A stretch of 64,000 bases of DNA from Sorghum bicolor (GCF_000003195.3 NC_012871.2:9411997-9475996); one strand, 5' to 3'; shown: positions 33,301 through 45,530, counted from the first letter of the stretch. The notes: generated by a model from the sequence alone, not told the origin. Made by a program: numbers and translations.

Positions 33301-33823
33301 AGGCCGAATTTGAATTACTGACATTGGGCGACACTGCTATGACTGAAACTACCACACGACAATTCAGAGCCGCAAGATCCAAAGCCCCAGGCTGCGTGAC
33401 TGAAGTACTCAACACCATAAATAGCCACTACTAGATCCTGCGAGCAAACCCCTAACACTAAATAGCCACTACTAGATCCTGCGAGCAAACCCCTATCACT
33501 ACCAGTATCATCACACACTGACACACTACACACCGGCTAAATCGCGTAAACTAGCCAAATTAACACCCCACAGGTCCGTCAAAATTAACGCCTACCATTT
33601 CACACGCACTGCATTGGTGCCCCAAGACATGAGGCGCATCGCAGAACAGGGTTGGGATCAAGGGAATTAATATTTTTTGAACCAAAAAAAACAAAAGGAT
33701 CAAGGGAATTAATTAATCACCTTCGAACTTCTCCTGGAAGAAGACCTCGCCGGCGACGGCGGCGACAGAGGCGAGCGCGAGGAGTGCCGCGACGGCGTAC
33801 GAAGGGCCCCTGCGGATCGCCAT
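30354..33823 (-). CDS. CRT: calreticulin, ER lectin chaperone, 14 exons
   Basis: Minus-strand exons: 33823-33721, 32958-32851, 32774-32582, 32499-32241, 32151-32095, 31911-31864, 31779-31693, 31612-31555, 31468-31401, 31315-31220, 31138-31091, 30686-30645, 30558-30472 and 30365-30354, total 421 residues, as usual for plant CRT1/2. A signal peptide ([16 protein letters not shown]) precedes the globular domain with CRT signatures ([32 protein letters not shown]). The P-domain shows [14 protein letters not shown] and GxWxxPxIxNPxY-type repeats. The C-domain is acidic and ends in HDEL, the ER retention signal, whose last three codons are alone in exon 14. It binds monoglucosylated glycoproteins and Ca2+ in the ER lumen. 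No disruption seen. Confidence 0.96.
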
Positions 33824-33890
33824 CCAGGTGGAAACCTTGTCCAAGCTTCCGATCCGATCTCAGCCCCGGCCGGCCACCCGGGGTCGTGTT

Positions 33891-33900
33891 GTATTTATCG
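33891..33900 (-). promoter_or_regulatory. TATA-like box of calreticulin
   Basis: Minus-strand CGATAAATAC about 70 bp upstream of the ATG. CCAAT-type sequence (minus ATTGG near 34022-34026) is further upstream, but no full ER-stress element (CCAAT-N9-CCACG) was found. Confidence 0.45.
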
Positions 33901-34289
33901 GTCGCTGCGGAGAGCTCCAGCCGGGGGGGTGGGTTTAGGGTTTCCGCTCTCTGACGGCTGGGGCCGGTGGAGGTGAGCGTAGGTGCGGCTGCCACAGTGG
34001 CGGGTGTGGGCCATGGCGTCCGGCCAATGGGAGGCTAGCTTGCGGTGGTCCGGCCAGTGGGGAGTCGACGCGTGGCGGATTCGACGTGTTTGGGAGGTCC
34101 GGGTAGGTCGCCCGTGCGGTGCGTGCAACGGGAGCTGGAAATAGTAAAAAAAAACAAAAATGAGGACGGGTGACATCGGAGTATCGGACGGGATTTTCTA
34201 GGATATCTGTTCCCGGTTTTCTGTGACTGCTTTTGCCTGGTATAGAAGTTGTTTTTAACCAGTATTTTTCTTTCTTAGTTTATTTCCAT

Positions 34290-34680
34290 CAAAAATCTAA
34301 TTTTTTCAAGATTTCTCGTCACATCGAATTTTTAGAGTCATATATAAAGTATTAAGGTCCTGTTTGGTTCCCCTTACTAAATTTTAGCTAGCTAAACTTT
34401 AGTCACTTTAGTAGCTAAAGTTCCAAACACACTGACTAAAAGGAGCTAAAATAGTTTAGTCTCATTAGTCACCCAAGAGTAGCTAAAATAATTTTAGCTA
34501 GCTAAAATTTAGCAATGGGAACCAAACAGACTCTAAATATAGACAAAAATAAAAACTAATTGCACAGTTTGGTCGGAATTGACGAGACAAATCTTTTGAG
34601 CCTAGTTAGTCCATGCTTAGACAATAATTACCACAAACAAACGAAAGTGCTACAGTGTCGCGAATTTTTTTTTGTTCAGC
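34290..34680. mobile_element. Tourist-like MITE, interrupted by a second MITE
   Basis: Family blocks TTTCAAGATTTCTCGTCACA (left) and CTAATTGCACAGTTTGGTCG...GAAAGTGCTACAGTG (right) are separated by the 178-bp insert at 34356-34533. Outer ends are eroded, so edges are approximate. Confidence 0.65.
34356..34533. mobile_element. nested MITE (GGTCCTGTTTGGTTCCC), TSD TAA
   Basis: Inverted ends GGTCCTGTTTGGTTCCC and GAGTCTGTTTGGTTCCC. TAA on both sides (34353-34355, 34534-34536). The interior is full of TAGCTAAA/TTTAGCTA. Removing it restores the outer MITE's ATTAAATATAGAC. Confidence 0.85.
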
Positions 34681-34689
34681 AACTTTCAA

Positions 34690-34929
34690 GGCGTTTAGTT
34701 CACTTAAAAATCAAAAAATTTTCAAAATTTCCCGTCACATCGAATCTTACGGCACATGCATAAAATATTAAATATAGTTAAAAACAAAAACAAATTACAC
34801 AATTTATCTGTAAATCGCGAGATGAATCTTTTGATCCTAGTTAGTCCATAACTGGACAATATTTGCCACAAACAAACGAAAGTGCTATAGTGTCTCGAAT
34901 CAAAAAATTTTGGAAAACTAAACAAGGCC
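34690..34929. mobile_element. Tourist-like MITE
   Basis: GGCGTTTAGTTCAC...AAACTAAACAAGGCC with the family interior. The left terminus has lost a few bases. Confidence 0.75.
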
Positions 34930-35044
34930 TCCCTGTTCAGCTGGCCGAAAAAAAAAGTTGCTAAATAATACTATACTGATTGATTATGACAAAAAAATAT
35001 TGTTTCGAAAGGCAGTCCTGGGATGACATTTTTATGAAGTATTG

Positions 35045-35293
35045 CTCTCTCCGTTCAAAAACAAATATAATTATAGGTTATATGCCAGCTAAAATGATTC
35101 ACGTTTAACTAAGTTTCTAATAAAAAAATTCACACTTATCACTCTAAATCAATTTATTAAGAAAATAGATTTCATAATTAGTCTAATAATATTTACTAAT
35201 ATCATAAATACTAATATTTTTTATCTATAATTAGTCAAATTAATATACCAAAATATGATTTTGTATTAGAATTGCATTGTTTCTAGGATGGAG
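35045..35293. mobile_element. Stowaway-type MITE
   Basis: Left CTCTCTCCGTTCAAAAACAA; reverse complement of the right end CTCCATCCTAGAAACAATGC. AT-rich interior. The terminus matches the CTCCCTCC class shared with the mariner-like element at 60336. Confidence 0.65.
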
Positions 35294-36726
35294 CATGTGT
35301 AATACCGGTGGACAGACCAAGGAAAATTGGGTATGTTTGCTTTGAAGCCTTGCAAACCTGCCTAGCTCAGCGTGCTTCACCAGGTGTTTTGATTCTGAGA
35401 GCATGGCCGCCTGGTTCCTTTAGCCATGACAGAAAGTATCATTGACTAATTTGTTATGAGAGAAAAAAACATATCCAATTATATATAAATATTCTCTACC
35501 AATTACATCTCTTTATGTCTTGGTTCTCATGTAGACATGGTTTCTAACTTAGACGTAGTTTCTATGATTTTTGCTCTCTCTCTCTCTCTCTAATAACTAT
35601 CTTGCCACATCAGCAAAACGCTTAGATGACAATATAATTAACATTCATAGAAACTATGGTGATTTTTGCACTAGGAGTGTCCTTAGAGAAAAAGGTGTTA
35701 CACAAGCATAATTATGAGTACATATTTTTTAAATGAGCTAGGCAAGAGATGTCAGTTATTATTAAAAAGAAGATGAACCTAAACTATGTAAATATAACAG
35801 AATGATGAGACTACAAAAAGTTGGGCAACCACAACAACTAACAATAACTAAAACCATCGGAGACAACATCAGCCGGTTGCATTGAGACATCAAAATGATC
35901 TACACAACAAAGTCACACCAAAAAGTATAACTTAGCACACATGAAAGCACAACACATGCTAGTAGTACACATGAAAATGAAACACAAAATCCTAATTTTG
36001 TTGTGGTGGAGCGATGATTCAGTGGTTTAGGTTCATCTCATTCAAAGTCCTTGAGATAGATTTTTCTAAGCAAACTACTTTGATTTCACATCTTAGACAA
36101 CACTGTCCACCGCATCCCTCTCTTCGCCTTTGATTTCCTTCAACCTCCTCCTCCTCTCTCCATCTTTGATTTCCTTCAACCTCCTCATCAGTGTTGCAGG
36201 AGTGCACTATCTTCGTGGAATACCTGAACAGCGGCATGGTCGACGTGGTCACGCTCCCTCTTGTATGCCCCGCGCCAGCGCTCGTGTTAGGATGGATGGG
36301 CTCCACGGCGCCTTCAAGTTTGGTCGCCTGGTGTCCATGGAACATATTTAATCATCCAAAAGAGATTTGGGAAAATTTTGTATTTGAGGCTTGTTTCTCG
36401 GAATTATAGAAAAATGAATTCACAAAAGCAAGATTTTGATGTCTTTCTCAGCCTCATCGTTCATCAAAATAGTTTCAGATTTCAAATATAAAAAGGCATG
36501 ATTCAATGCTCGTCTGATATCTTTCTAATGAGTTCTCACGCTCCTCTGATTCTAAAATTTTTATTGGGCCAGATCCCTATGCTAGTTTAGGTTGGTTTTC
36601 GTGTTGTGCTACAACATTTTCACTTAAATCTTCTTGATTTGTCTATAGGTTTAACCCTTACCTACTTGACATTCATCTAATTCTAAATTTCTTTTATTTT
36701 TGCTTAGATATTTCTTAATCTATTTA
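35294..36726. other. spacer, no supported gene
   Basis: A short exon-like piece at 36192-36260 follows an AG acceptor (ECTIFVEYLNSGMVDVVTLP, then GT). It is isolated and its family is not recognised; it may be a captured or decayed exon. (CT)n at about 35574-35591. Confidence 0.35.
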
Positions 36727-36974
36727 GAACTTGTTTGTTTGAGCTTTTATCTGGATTTTACCGGACAAAAGTTAGAAGGTCAAACAAACAACCCAACTAG
36801 GTTGGCTTTGAAAAGTTAGCTTATGAGAAAATGAACTAAAAGTTGAAGAGCATGTTTTGAAGAGATTTTTTTACTTTTTGTTGTGCTGCGAAGCTCATAA
36901 GGTATTAAAAAGGCCAAAAGCCAGAAAAGCCAGCTCTTGAGCTAAAAGCCATTGCATCTCAAATAAACGAGCCT
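36727..36974. mobile_element. MITE-like element, TTGTTTGTTTGAG ends
   Basis: The left end GAACTTGTTTGTTTGAGC and the reverse complement of the right end AGGCTCGTTTATTTGAG are inverted. The interior is rich in AGCT, with AAAAGCCAGAAAAGCCAGCT. Confidence 0.55.
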
Positions 36975-37361
36975 AAGGGTTTAGCCTGCCTGGAATCTGC
37001 CATGTGACTTGCCACGACTTATTTAGCATGTTCCAACCATGGTAAACTTTTTCTCAATTAGTGCAAAGGTAAGGTATGCACACAAGAGCGATTGTGATCA
37101 TGTCCCCGATCTAGGTCACCATCTCCGGCGATCTGGATCAGCAACACCAGCGGCCACTTAGGTCTCGGCGTCCACGCCACACTGCCGATCTCTCATCAGT
37201 ACCAGACACCACATACCGCCGGTTAGCCATCCAGGCGCCGTTGACTACAGAGTTTCCCCTAGGTTAAGCGTCACTTAGTTTCCTAGATTGGGATGACTTT
37301 TGTGGCTGCACCATTCAACGTGTAGGTTTCCACTATCGTTCTATCCTCTCCTCTAGATCAC

Positions 37362-38688
37362 ATGGCATCCTCAAGAGATGGAAGTATGGGGAGGGGCTTA
37401 AACCCTACCTCCAATGTTACTGATCTACTGCGCTGGCTAAACCTCACGGAGGATGAAGAAGTTGTGGCAGATTTCAGTGATGAGGACGTTGAAAAAGAGG
37501 ATCCCCCGTGTGAAGAATGGGCACTGGTGGGGAAGGTTATCTCACCGTCGGTGGTTCACGTGAACACTGTCTGATCAGCGTGAAGCCGGCGTGGGGCAAC
37601 CCTGTTGGTGTCAAATTACGGGCGATCGAACAGAAAGGAGATAACCTGTTCATGGTGGAGTTTGGAAGTAAGGGCCACATGGAGAGGGTTCTGATAGGAA
37701 CTCCATGGATGGTTGGTCGCCATGCTGTCATTATAAAAACTTATGATGAGAAGCTTAGTGCTTCAAAAATCTGTTTTGACCACTTGGAGATGTGGGTCCA
37801 TATATTGAACCTGCCGCTCGGATGGATGAACCAGTAAAGGGGATTCCGGGCAATGTGTCTGATCGGCCAGGTGGTGAAGATGGATGTGGACATGGATGGT
37901 AAGGCTAGCGGGGTGTTCCTACATGCCCGTGTGGCCGTAGAAAATTTTAAACCATTGAGGCGAGGAGTGCTTTTGCGCATGAGCAAGGCTGAGGAGCCAC
38001 GATGGTTCTAGGTTCAATATGAAAAGCTTCCTTTTTACTGTTTTTGTTGTGGTGTGATAGGCCACTCAGAGATGGAATGCTTGAATCCAGTGCCCCGTAA
38101 TGAGCATGGAAAATTATTGTATGACATTCAGCTCAGGACGCTAGAAGAGAAAAAAAGGCATGTGCAGTCTTTCACTGGGGTAGCTACTAAGTCCTTCGGG
38201 AGTGGTTCTTCCTTGGTCTCTAAGACCTCGAAGACAAAACACACAAGATCCAAGGATGCTTGTACATCCCTAGGTGATGATGGATCTTGCCATTCTTCAG
38301 AGATGATGGGGGACATAGAAGAACAGGAGGTCTAGTCACCGCTCAAGAAGCAGCCTGGTGCTGTAGTGATGGAGAAGGGAATGGTAGGCAAAGGGGCTAG
38401 CAGGCAGCTCGATGTGCAGGAGGATGACACCAATTGTCACCTACCTATAAAGAGGAAATCTAAGGTGACTAGACTGGCCACACAAAATCCAGACCTGATT
38501 ACTCCATTGGACAGGTCTAATGCTATTGTACCAATTGGTTTGGTGAACTCGAGGGTGGACTAGCTAGATAGTGGTGCGGAGAACAGTGGAGATAGCATGA
38601 TAGAGATGTTGAAGAAGCAAAAGAGAGGCAATACCAACAATACAAAATCAACGGCGGCTGCAGGTAGCAGCCCCCACCGGGCGCCATG
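37362..38688 (+). pseudogene. LINE ORF1 (nucleic-acid-binding, CCHC knuckle)
   Basis: Frame pieces at 37362-37574, 37517-37837 and 38054-38335 are joined only through frameshifts and stops. A DUF4283-like region (WALVGKV, LFMVEFGSKGHMERVLIGTP) precedes the knuckle CFCCGVIGHSEMEC (38039-38080), fitting CX2CX4HX4C. In plant L1 elements ORF1 binds the element RNA and has a chaperone role. Several internal stops (e.g. near 37835 and 38334) show that it is dead. Confidence 0.78.
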
Positions 38689-41600
38689 AAAATCTTAGCT
38701 CTGAACTGCCAGGGCCTAGGGCAGCCCAAGGCAGTTTAGGAACTCCGTAGCTTGGTACAACATCGCCCTTGGTTGGTCTTCTTGTCATAGACGTGATTTT
38801 TCTCTGATCGAGTGGACGGATTGAAGATATCACTAGGCTTTCCAAACAGCCTAGGTGTGGGAAGTTTTGGACGAGGTGGAGGGCTGGCACTTCTTTGGTC
38901 ACGTGATGTTGATGTGAGGCTACAGAGCTATGATAAGCTACATATCGATGTAGTGATCGTTGATCTAGTGTCAAGGCTAGACCTTTAGAGATTTACAGGT
39001 TTCTATGGTGAGGCGAGAAGGGAGGTGAGATATAGGAGTTGGGACTATTTGGATTTCCTGAGCACTTAGAGTGAGCTTCCCTGGCTTTGTGCTGGGGATT
39101 TCAATGAGGTGCTAGAGGCAAACGAACAGTTTGGTGTGCAAACAAGGCCAGAGAGGCAAATGGAGGGCTTTAGGGGTGCGGTGCAAGCTTGTGGTTTCAT
39201 GAACCTGGGCTACATCGTACTACCTTACACTTGGGATAACAGACAGCAAGATGGCAACAACGTGAAGGTTTGGTTGGATAGGGGTTTTGCAACTGTAGAC
39301 TTTCTTAACCTTTATATAGATGTGAAAGTCTGGCATGTCCAGACCACGGAATCGGATCATTGTTGCTTAGTTCTCGAATGCTTCAAAAATCACTGAGGAA
39401 GAAAAAGGAGGCAGTGCTTTCGATATGAGAATATGTGGCGTCGTGACCCTACATATATTCAAGCGGTGGAGTCAGCTTAGAGCAGTATGGTAGGGGATGC
39501 TACTCTTGGTCAACTTTTGGAACACCTCAACAGTGTGGGACGCTCGCTGATTGGGTGGGATCGCTCCACCTTTGGTTCAGTGCGGAAATGCCTGGGGCAA
39601 CTTAGGAAAGATCTTGAGCTGATGAGAGGCCAGTCCATTGGTTCAGGATCAACTCAAGATGAGCGCCGAGTGATGTCGGAGATCTTTGAACTATTATCTA
39701 GGGATGAAACCATGGAGAAGCAACGCTCAGGAGTAAATTGGTTGCGTGAAGGGGATCGAAGTACATCCTTCTTCCAAGCAAAATCGAAGGAGAGAGCTAA
39801 GACAAACCAAATTTCCTTGCTGAAAAACAATGTTGGTGATGTGGTGACTGAACAAGAGGAGTTGGAAAAGGTGGCAAAAGATTTCTATGTCAACCTATTC
39901 ACAGCTCAGGAGGCCCTGGATAATGATCATGTGCCGATGAAGGTTACTCAGCAGATGAATGAAGAGCTGATCAAACCGTTCACGACAATTGAAGTGGAAA
40001 GGGCACTGTTCATGATGGAAGCTAATAAGGCTCCCGGCCCTAATGGATTTACAGCAGGCTTCTATCAACACCATTGGAAATTACTGGGACCGCGTATCAC
40101 GAACGTTGTTCTTAATTTTCTACATGGAGGTGAGATGCCACCCGAGGTGAACATGACAACCATAGTGCTTATATCGAAGGTAAAGAACCCACAAGAGATG
40201 AAAGAATTCAGAGCTATTTCTCTGTGGAATGTTTTATACAAGCTTTGCTCGGAGGTTCTTGCCAACTGTGTGAAGGTGTATCTTGATGAGATTGTGTTAG
40301 AGGAGCAAAGTGCCTTCATGCTAGGGAGACTCATCACAGATAATGTGTTGATTGCATATGAATGTACCCATTATTTGCAGCGAAGAAAAGGCAAATCAGG
40401 TGCCTGTGCTATAGAACTTGATATGGCTAAAGCCTATGACCGAGTGGAATGGGAATACACATGCTGAAGCTGGGATTCCACAACACTTTTGTGTCTGTGA
40501 TTATGAGGTGTGTGAGGTTAGTTTCTATGTCCATTCGGGTTAATGGAGCGTTATCAGATCATTTCAGCCTGAGAAGGGGAATTCGACAGGGAGATCCGAT
40601 ATCCCCCTATTTGTTTCTTCTATGTGCTAAGGGTTTGTCTTCTTTGCTGAGGAATTTGGGGCTAGTGTTCCTATACAGAGGAGTGCGCGTGGGTGTCCAT
40701 GCCCCCTGGATCTCACACTTACTCTTTGCGGATGATTGCATTGTCTTTTCAGAAGTGTCGCAGCGAGGGGCTTTGCGCCTACAGCAGATTTTGGATATCT
40801 ACAACCAGGGGTCAAGAAAATTAGTGAACCGATACAAGTCTGCGGTGTTCTTTAGCCGTAACTGCACTGATGTCATGAAAGAAGAGGTACGATAGACTTT
40901 GAACATTGACAAAGTAGCTTTGGCTGAAAAATACTTAGGCCTTCCTACAACTCTAGGACGGTCTACTTCTGAAGCTTTTGAATTTTTGCCAAACCGAGTA
41001 AGAGGGCTAATAGGAACTTGGAGCGGAAGGGAAGCTAGCAACGCTGGTCGAGAGGTACTTCTAAAGTCGGTTGCCCAGGCTGTGCCCACATACTCCATGA
41101 GTTGCTTTCTATTGTCAAAGACAACATGTAAGAAAATAAAAACACCTATTTCCAATTACTGGTGGGGTGGCTTGGCGGATAGCAAGAAAATTCATTGGTA
41201 GAGCTAGGACTACCTCACATACCCTAAAGCTTTGGGTGGAATGGGGTTTTGAGATCTACAGAATTTTAACAAAGCAATGCTGGGCAAGCAGGGGTGGAGA
41301 CTGATGACTAATCCTGAAAGTTTGTGTGCTAGAGTTTTAAAAGGGAGATACTATCATGATGACTAATTTCTCACAAGCACAAGGAAGAAGCATTCAAGTC
41401 ACACCTAGCGTGCCATTCTAGCAGGAAGGGAGGTCCTAAGGCAGGGACTGATAAAGAGAGTTGGCAATGGAAACTCTATAAATATTTGGAATGATCGATG
41501 GATACCAAATCACTTTGGAGCAAAACCTCTTACTCCTAGGGAGGGTCAACCGGTGGCTTTGTTTGCAGATCTTATCTTACCAAGCGGTCAATGGAGGGAG

Positions 41601-44600
41601 AATTGTATCCAACAATAGTTCTACCAGTGGATGCTAATGCTATACTTAGTATTCCAATTCGACCACATGTTGAAGATTTTTGGGCTTGGGAGCTTGAGAA
41701 GTACGGCATCTACTCCGTTCGGTCGGCATACACATTGCTTGATATGGCAAGAATCAGAGACACTGTGAAACATGGTGCAGGGGGATCAAGATACGTCATG
41801 TGGAAGAAGATATGGAGCTTGAAAGTCCCACCGAAGGTTAAAGTGTTTTGGTGGCAAGTGCTGCATGAATTTTTACCAGTTTAGAAAATCCTTCACCGTA
41901 GACACATGGAGCCGATCGCAAACTGTGAGGTCTGCGGGGTCAAAGAGGAGACGATCAGGCATGCACTTTTGGAGTGCACGGTGGCCCGGTTATTTTGGGA
42001 CCATTTCAAGGTACTCACAGAAACAAAAATCCCACGCCTACTCCATGCAACCTGGGCAAGGGACATTCTATGGGGATATGCTAATTCTGATGATGAGAGT
42101 GCTATGATTATCATTGGGATGTACTCACTTTGGATGCAGTGCAATAAAAGGAAACATGGGGAGCAAGAAAAGCCAATCAGAATATTTGTGAAATGGACAG
42201 TTAATACGCCCTTTGACCTTTGGCAACTCTCGCGCCCACAAGTGATAGTTGCAGAGAACGAGGATGAACCGCACTGGGAAACATCGTCAACAGGATGGAT
42301 GAAATGCAACATCGATGGTGCTTTCTATGGAAACTAGAGGAAGGGAGCTACTGGTTTTGTAATACGTGATGAAACTGGAGGCTTCGTGAGAGCAGGGGCT
42401 CAGTGGTATGATCACGGCTAAAATCCCTAGTTTGGTTTTGGATAATTGATGAAACCCTAGTACTAACCTCTATACTAAGTGTGTGTAGACTTAATGACGT
42501 TGGTACATGCTAAGTGATGGAGCAAGAAATGATCATGGTGATGATGGTGATGACCACAAGATGATCAAGTGCTCAACTTGGAAAAGAAGAAAGAGAAAAA
42601 CAAAACCCTATGGAGTTCAAGGCAAAGGTATTGCTTAGGGTTTTAGTTTTGGTGATCAAGACACCATAGAGGGTGTGATCACATTTAGGATAGATAGTCG
42701 TACTATAAAGAGGGGAATTCTTTGGCTAAGCGGTTATCAAGTGCCACTAGGTGTCATTGTTCATGTGCATGTATTTAGAACCTAGTGAGCTAACTTAACT
42801 CCTTCATAGAAAATGATTGTGAAAATGCTAACACACATGCACTTATTGGTACACATTTGGTGGTGTTGGCACACTTTGAGAAGGAGGTGGAGGTTGAAGG
42901 GTAGAGAGGGGTTTGGGTTCCTCTCTCCCTCCCACCGAGCTTGCGAGGCGGGATTCGGTGTTTTTGAGAAAATGAAGTACATATTATCTATTGCGCTAGT
43001 GGGAAGTTTGGATAAGTTGCGGGAAACACTCACCGGACGCTGGCCGTGGAGGCACCGGACGCGGAGCGTGCGCGTCCGGTGTGCGGTCAATGCCTAGCTC
43101 TGTTGGAGTTAGGCACCGGACACAGGGTAACTCTTGTTCATGCATCCGGTGCTGCCTGACTTCTGCAAGTGACTCTGACTCAGAGCACCGGGCGCTCAGG
43201 GCACATCCGGTGGCTTGGGTCTAGTGCCCCTGAGTGTTTTGCAGTGCTCTCTAGGTAAGGGACCGGACGCTCAGGGTGCGTTCGGTGGCCCCGTGCGTTT
43301 GCAGACCTCTCTGCACATGTGACCGGTGTGCACCAGACGCGTCCGGTGCTAACTTGAGCGCGTCCAGTGGTTCATTCTTGACCGTTGGAGATCAACGCGC
43401 GTAGTTCAAAAGGTTGACACATGGCTTCTTCTGGTGCACCGGACGTAGGGTGTGTGCGTCTGGTGGTCACTGGCTGTGCATCCGGTGGCCTCGTGTTTTG
43501 CCTAGTGAAGGAGCCAACGGCTCTATTTGTTTGAGGGGCTTATAAATACGTGTTGGCCGGCTTGGGGCTCACTCTCTTGGCATTTTAGCATACTTGACAT
43601 CCTTGTGAGCCTAAGCAAACACCTGTTACTCATCTCCTTTATAGACTAATCATCTTTGTGAGATTGAGAGTGATTCTAAGTGCATTTGCTTGAGTGATTG
43701 CATCTAGTGGCACTTGGGGATCAATTTGGCTGCAGTTTTCTTGTTACTCTTGGTGGTTGCCGCTACCTAGACGGCTTGGTGCAGCGGAGGAGCATTGGCA
43801 CGAGTTGGTGATTGTTCGTGGCCATCTCCTAGTGATTGTGAGGGGTTTGTGCCTACCCTGGCGGAGAGCCAAAGGCAACTCTAGTGGATTGCGTGTGTCA
43901 TTGAGCTACCTCACTTGTGGGTAGGTTCTTGCGGTGTCCCAGTGAGGACGAGGTTTGTGCTACACCTCTTAGCCGCCGAACCACTAAGTGTTGGTCGACA
44001 CAACGGGGACGTAGCATGTCGGCAAGCACGTGAACCTTGGAAGAAAAATCGGTGTCTCAATTGTGATTGATTGGTATTCTCCCAGTGCTTGATTGTTCAT
44101 ATATTGGTGATTTATTCATCCTCTACACGGCGGTATAAATATCTCTTCTTCACAATTTACTTACCGCAAAGTAGTGTAACTATTTTAGTTGCTAGTCTTG
44201 TCGTGTGTAGCATAGTTCACTAGTGTAGCTTGTAGTGACATAGCTCTTGTGTGCTTAGTGATTATATCAACTAGAATTGTTGGATAGGTGGCTTGCAAAC
44301 ACCCCTCTAGAGCTAGAGCAAAAAGTTTCGCTTTGTTATTTACTAACCTCTTACTTTAGTGAGTTTGTAGAATTTTTAAATAGGCTATTCACCCCCCTAT
44401 AGCCATATTAGGACCTTTAAACGGCCTCGATGCTCTCACTATGGAGGCTCTTGCTTATCGTGATGGCTTGATCCTGGCACAACAAACAGGGGCTTCATAG
44501 ATCTGGCTTGAGACCGATTGTCAAGAGTTGGTGCACCTGTGACAAGCGGGAGAAAATCAGAGATCACACGTTGCAACACTTCTGAGGGAGATTAGGGGGC

Positions 44601-44765
44601 TGAGCTTGAGCTTTCAAGATTTTAAGTTTTCGTTCGTCAGCAGGAAATGTAATAGTGTAGCTCATGTGCTAGCTAAGCAGGTCACGGGTGATGCAAGGTC
44701 CGGATGGTGGCAAGTTTGCCCGGATTGCATTGTTAACCTGGTGTCTGCAGATTGTAACCCCGTTC
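38686..44765 (+). pseudogene. LINE ORF2 (endonuclease, reverse transcriptase, RNase H)
   Basis: Starts MKILALNCQGLGQPK, the usual start of the plant L1 endonuclease. WLDRGFATVDF and ESDHCCLVLE follow (about 39270-39380). RT is the long frame 39487-40467 (AFMLGRLITDNVLIAYE; ELDMAKAYDRVEW), then another frame 40449-40895 with LRRGIRQGDPISPYLFLLCA and LLFADDCIVF; FADD is the catalytic box. A zinc-type region lies at 41790-42000 (CEVCGVKEETIRHALLEC). RNase H starts at WMKCNIDGAF (42299) and resumes after the LTR at MEALAYRDGL (44442), up to SVAHVLAKQ. At least six stops or frameshifts are visible. Confidence 0.85.
42419..44420 (+). mobile_element. solo LTR (2002 bp), TSD ACGGC, inside LINE RNase H
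   Basis: ACGGC flanks both sides (42414-42418, 44421-44425). No internal retroelement region is present, so it is a solo LTR left by recombination. Its ends TAAAAT...CTTTAA look like mutated TGAAAG...CTTTCA; the homologous LTR at 62429 still begins TGAAAGCCC. The middle carries clusters of CACCGGACGC/GCGTCCGGTG motifs, many altered. TATAAATACG near 43540 is a likely promoter TATA box. The LINE frame resumes immediately after. Confidence 0.92.
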
Positions 44766-44810
44766 CATCCTATTGAATGAATCCTCGAGTAAAAAAAATC
44801 GTGGTAAACT

Positions 44811-45280
44811 CAACATTAAGTTATCTGCTACTACGGAAATCCAAAAGCCTAGAGAAATCATTCAGTGTATTGCAACCGTTATCAACTCAATATCTAGTTA
44901 TCTATAACTACAAAAATCCAAAAGCCTAGAGAAATTCGTTTTTTATAGACGTATACACTCATATATGTATGCATTCACCCTTATGATTGGATGCACATAC
45001 ACTCTACCCTTATGAGCATCTCGTTGTTGACCGACACGACACTTATCACTGAAAAAACAACACCATTAAATTTAAAAATAAATCCAAGAAATAAAAACAA
45101 TCATATTATTAAGTCGACTTGAAAAGAGGTAGAAGGTTCCACCATAAAGGAACCTAATAAGGACCGAAAAGATGGGAAAGAAACCAGGGACCAATTGCCA
45201 TACTACAAAGTAAAAAGATAGGTAAGAAACTAGAGACTAGACTACAAAATAAAAAAAGGACTAGACTGCAAAACCTTAAA
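44811..45280. other. AT-rich spacer with a short direct duplication
   Basis: AAATCCAAAAGCCTAGAGAA occurs near 44838 and again near 44914 with similar flanks (ACTCAA...TTATCT). No gene. Confidence 0.55.
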
Positions 45281-45383
45281 AAAAATTGGACCACTTCTCA
45301 AATTATGCGTGTCATCCTTGCGCAGGGGCATGCTAATCTTCTCTGTACGTTGTTCCAATTTAAGAAGGTGTCTCCGAGGAGAC
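45281..45383 (-). ncRNA. U6: U6 snRNA-like gene or pseudogene
   Basis: The minus strand gives a 103-nt sequence, the normal U6 length. It keeps the ACAGAGA box, ATTAGCATG with the AGC triad, CCTGCGCAAGGATGACACGC and the terminal GGTCC...TTTTT. U6 is the catalytic core RNA of the spliceosome, made by Pol III. The 5' hairpin reads GTCTC-CTCG-GAGAC versus the usual GTCCC-TTCG-GGGAC, so the stem is kept by a paired change. Differences from plant U6 as I remember it include AACAACGTACAG for AACGATACAG and loss of one G in GCATGGCCCC. A T run (45278-45285) could terminate Pol III. A TATA-like TTATAA lies about 25 bp upstream, but no good USE (RTCCCACATCG) was seen, so it may be a pseudogene. Confidence 0.78.
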
Positions 45384-45403
45384 AAGTAGGAATACGCTTG
45401 GGC

Positions 45404-45409
45404 TTATAA
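45404..45409 (-). promoter_or_regulatory. TATA-like element upstream of the U6-like sequence
   Basis: Minus-strand TTATAA about 25 bp before the predicted 5' end, followed by GCCCA. Plant U6 promoters need a TATA box near -30 plus a USE; the USE was not found. Confidence 0.35.
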
Positions 45410-45530
45410 TCTAGCGATTTTGTAGTTAGCTGGTTGAGGTGGTGCTATTGCTAATAAATAAACTCAGCTCGCAGCGGGCCTAAAACCGGAGACGGACCCC
45501 AACATGGAAGCGCCTAGTGTTGGCAATGGG

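Larger units (their letters stand above)
37049..44801 (+). mobile_element. L1-type LINE, degenerate, split by a solo LTR; TSD TGGTAAACT
   Basis: ORF1 with a CCHC knuckle, then ORF2 with endonuclease, reverse transcriptase, zinc-type region and RNase H, ending in a short A run (44790-44798). TGGTAAACT precedes it (37040-37048) and follows the A run (44802-44810), a credible 9-bp target duplication. The solo LTR at 42419-44420 cuts the RNase H region. Without it the LINE is about 5.75 kb. Many stops and frameshifts make it inactive. Confidence 0.88.

Noticed and set aside
33960..34130. ER-stress response element upstream of calreticulin
   Set aside because: CCAAT-type sequence exists but no CCACG at the required spacing could be found.
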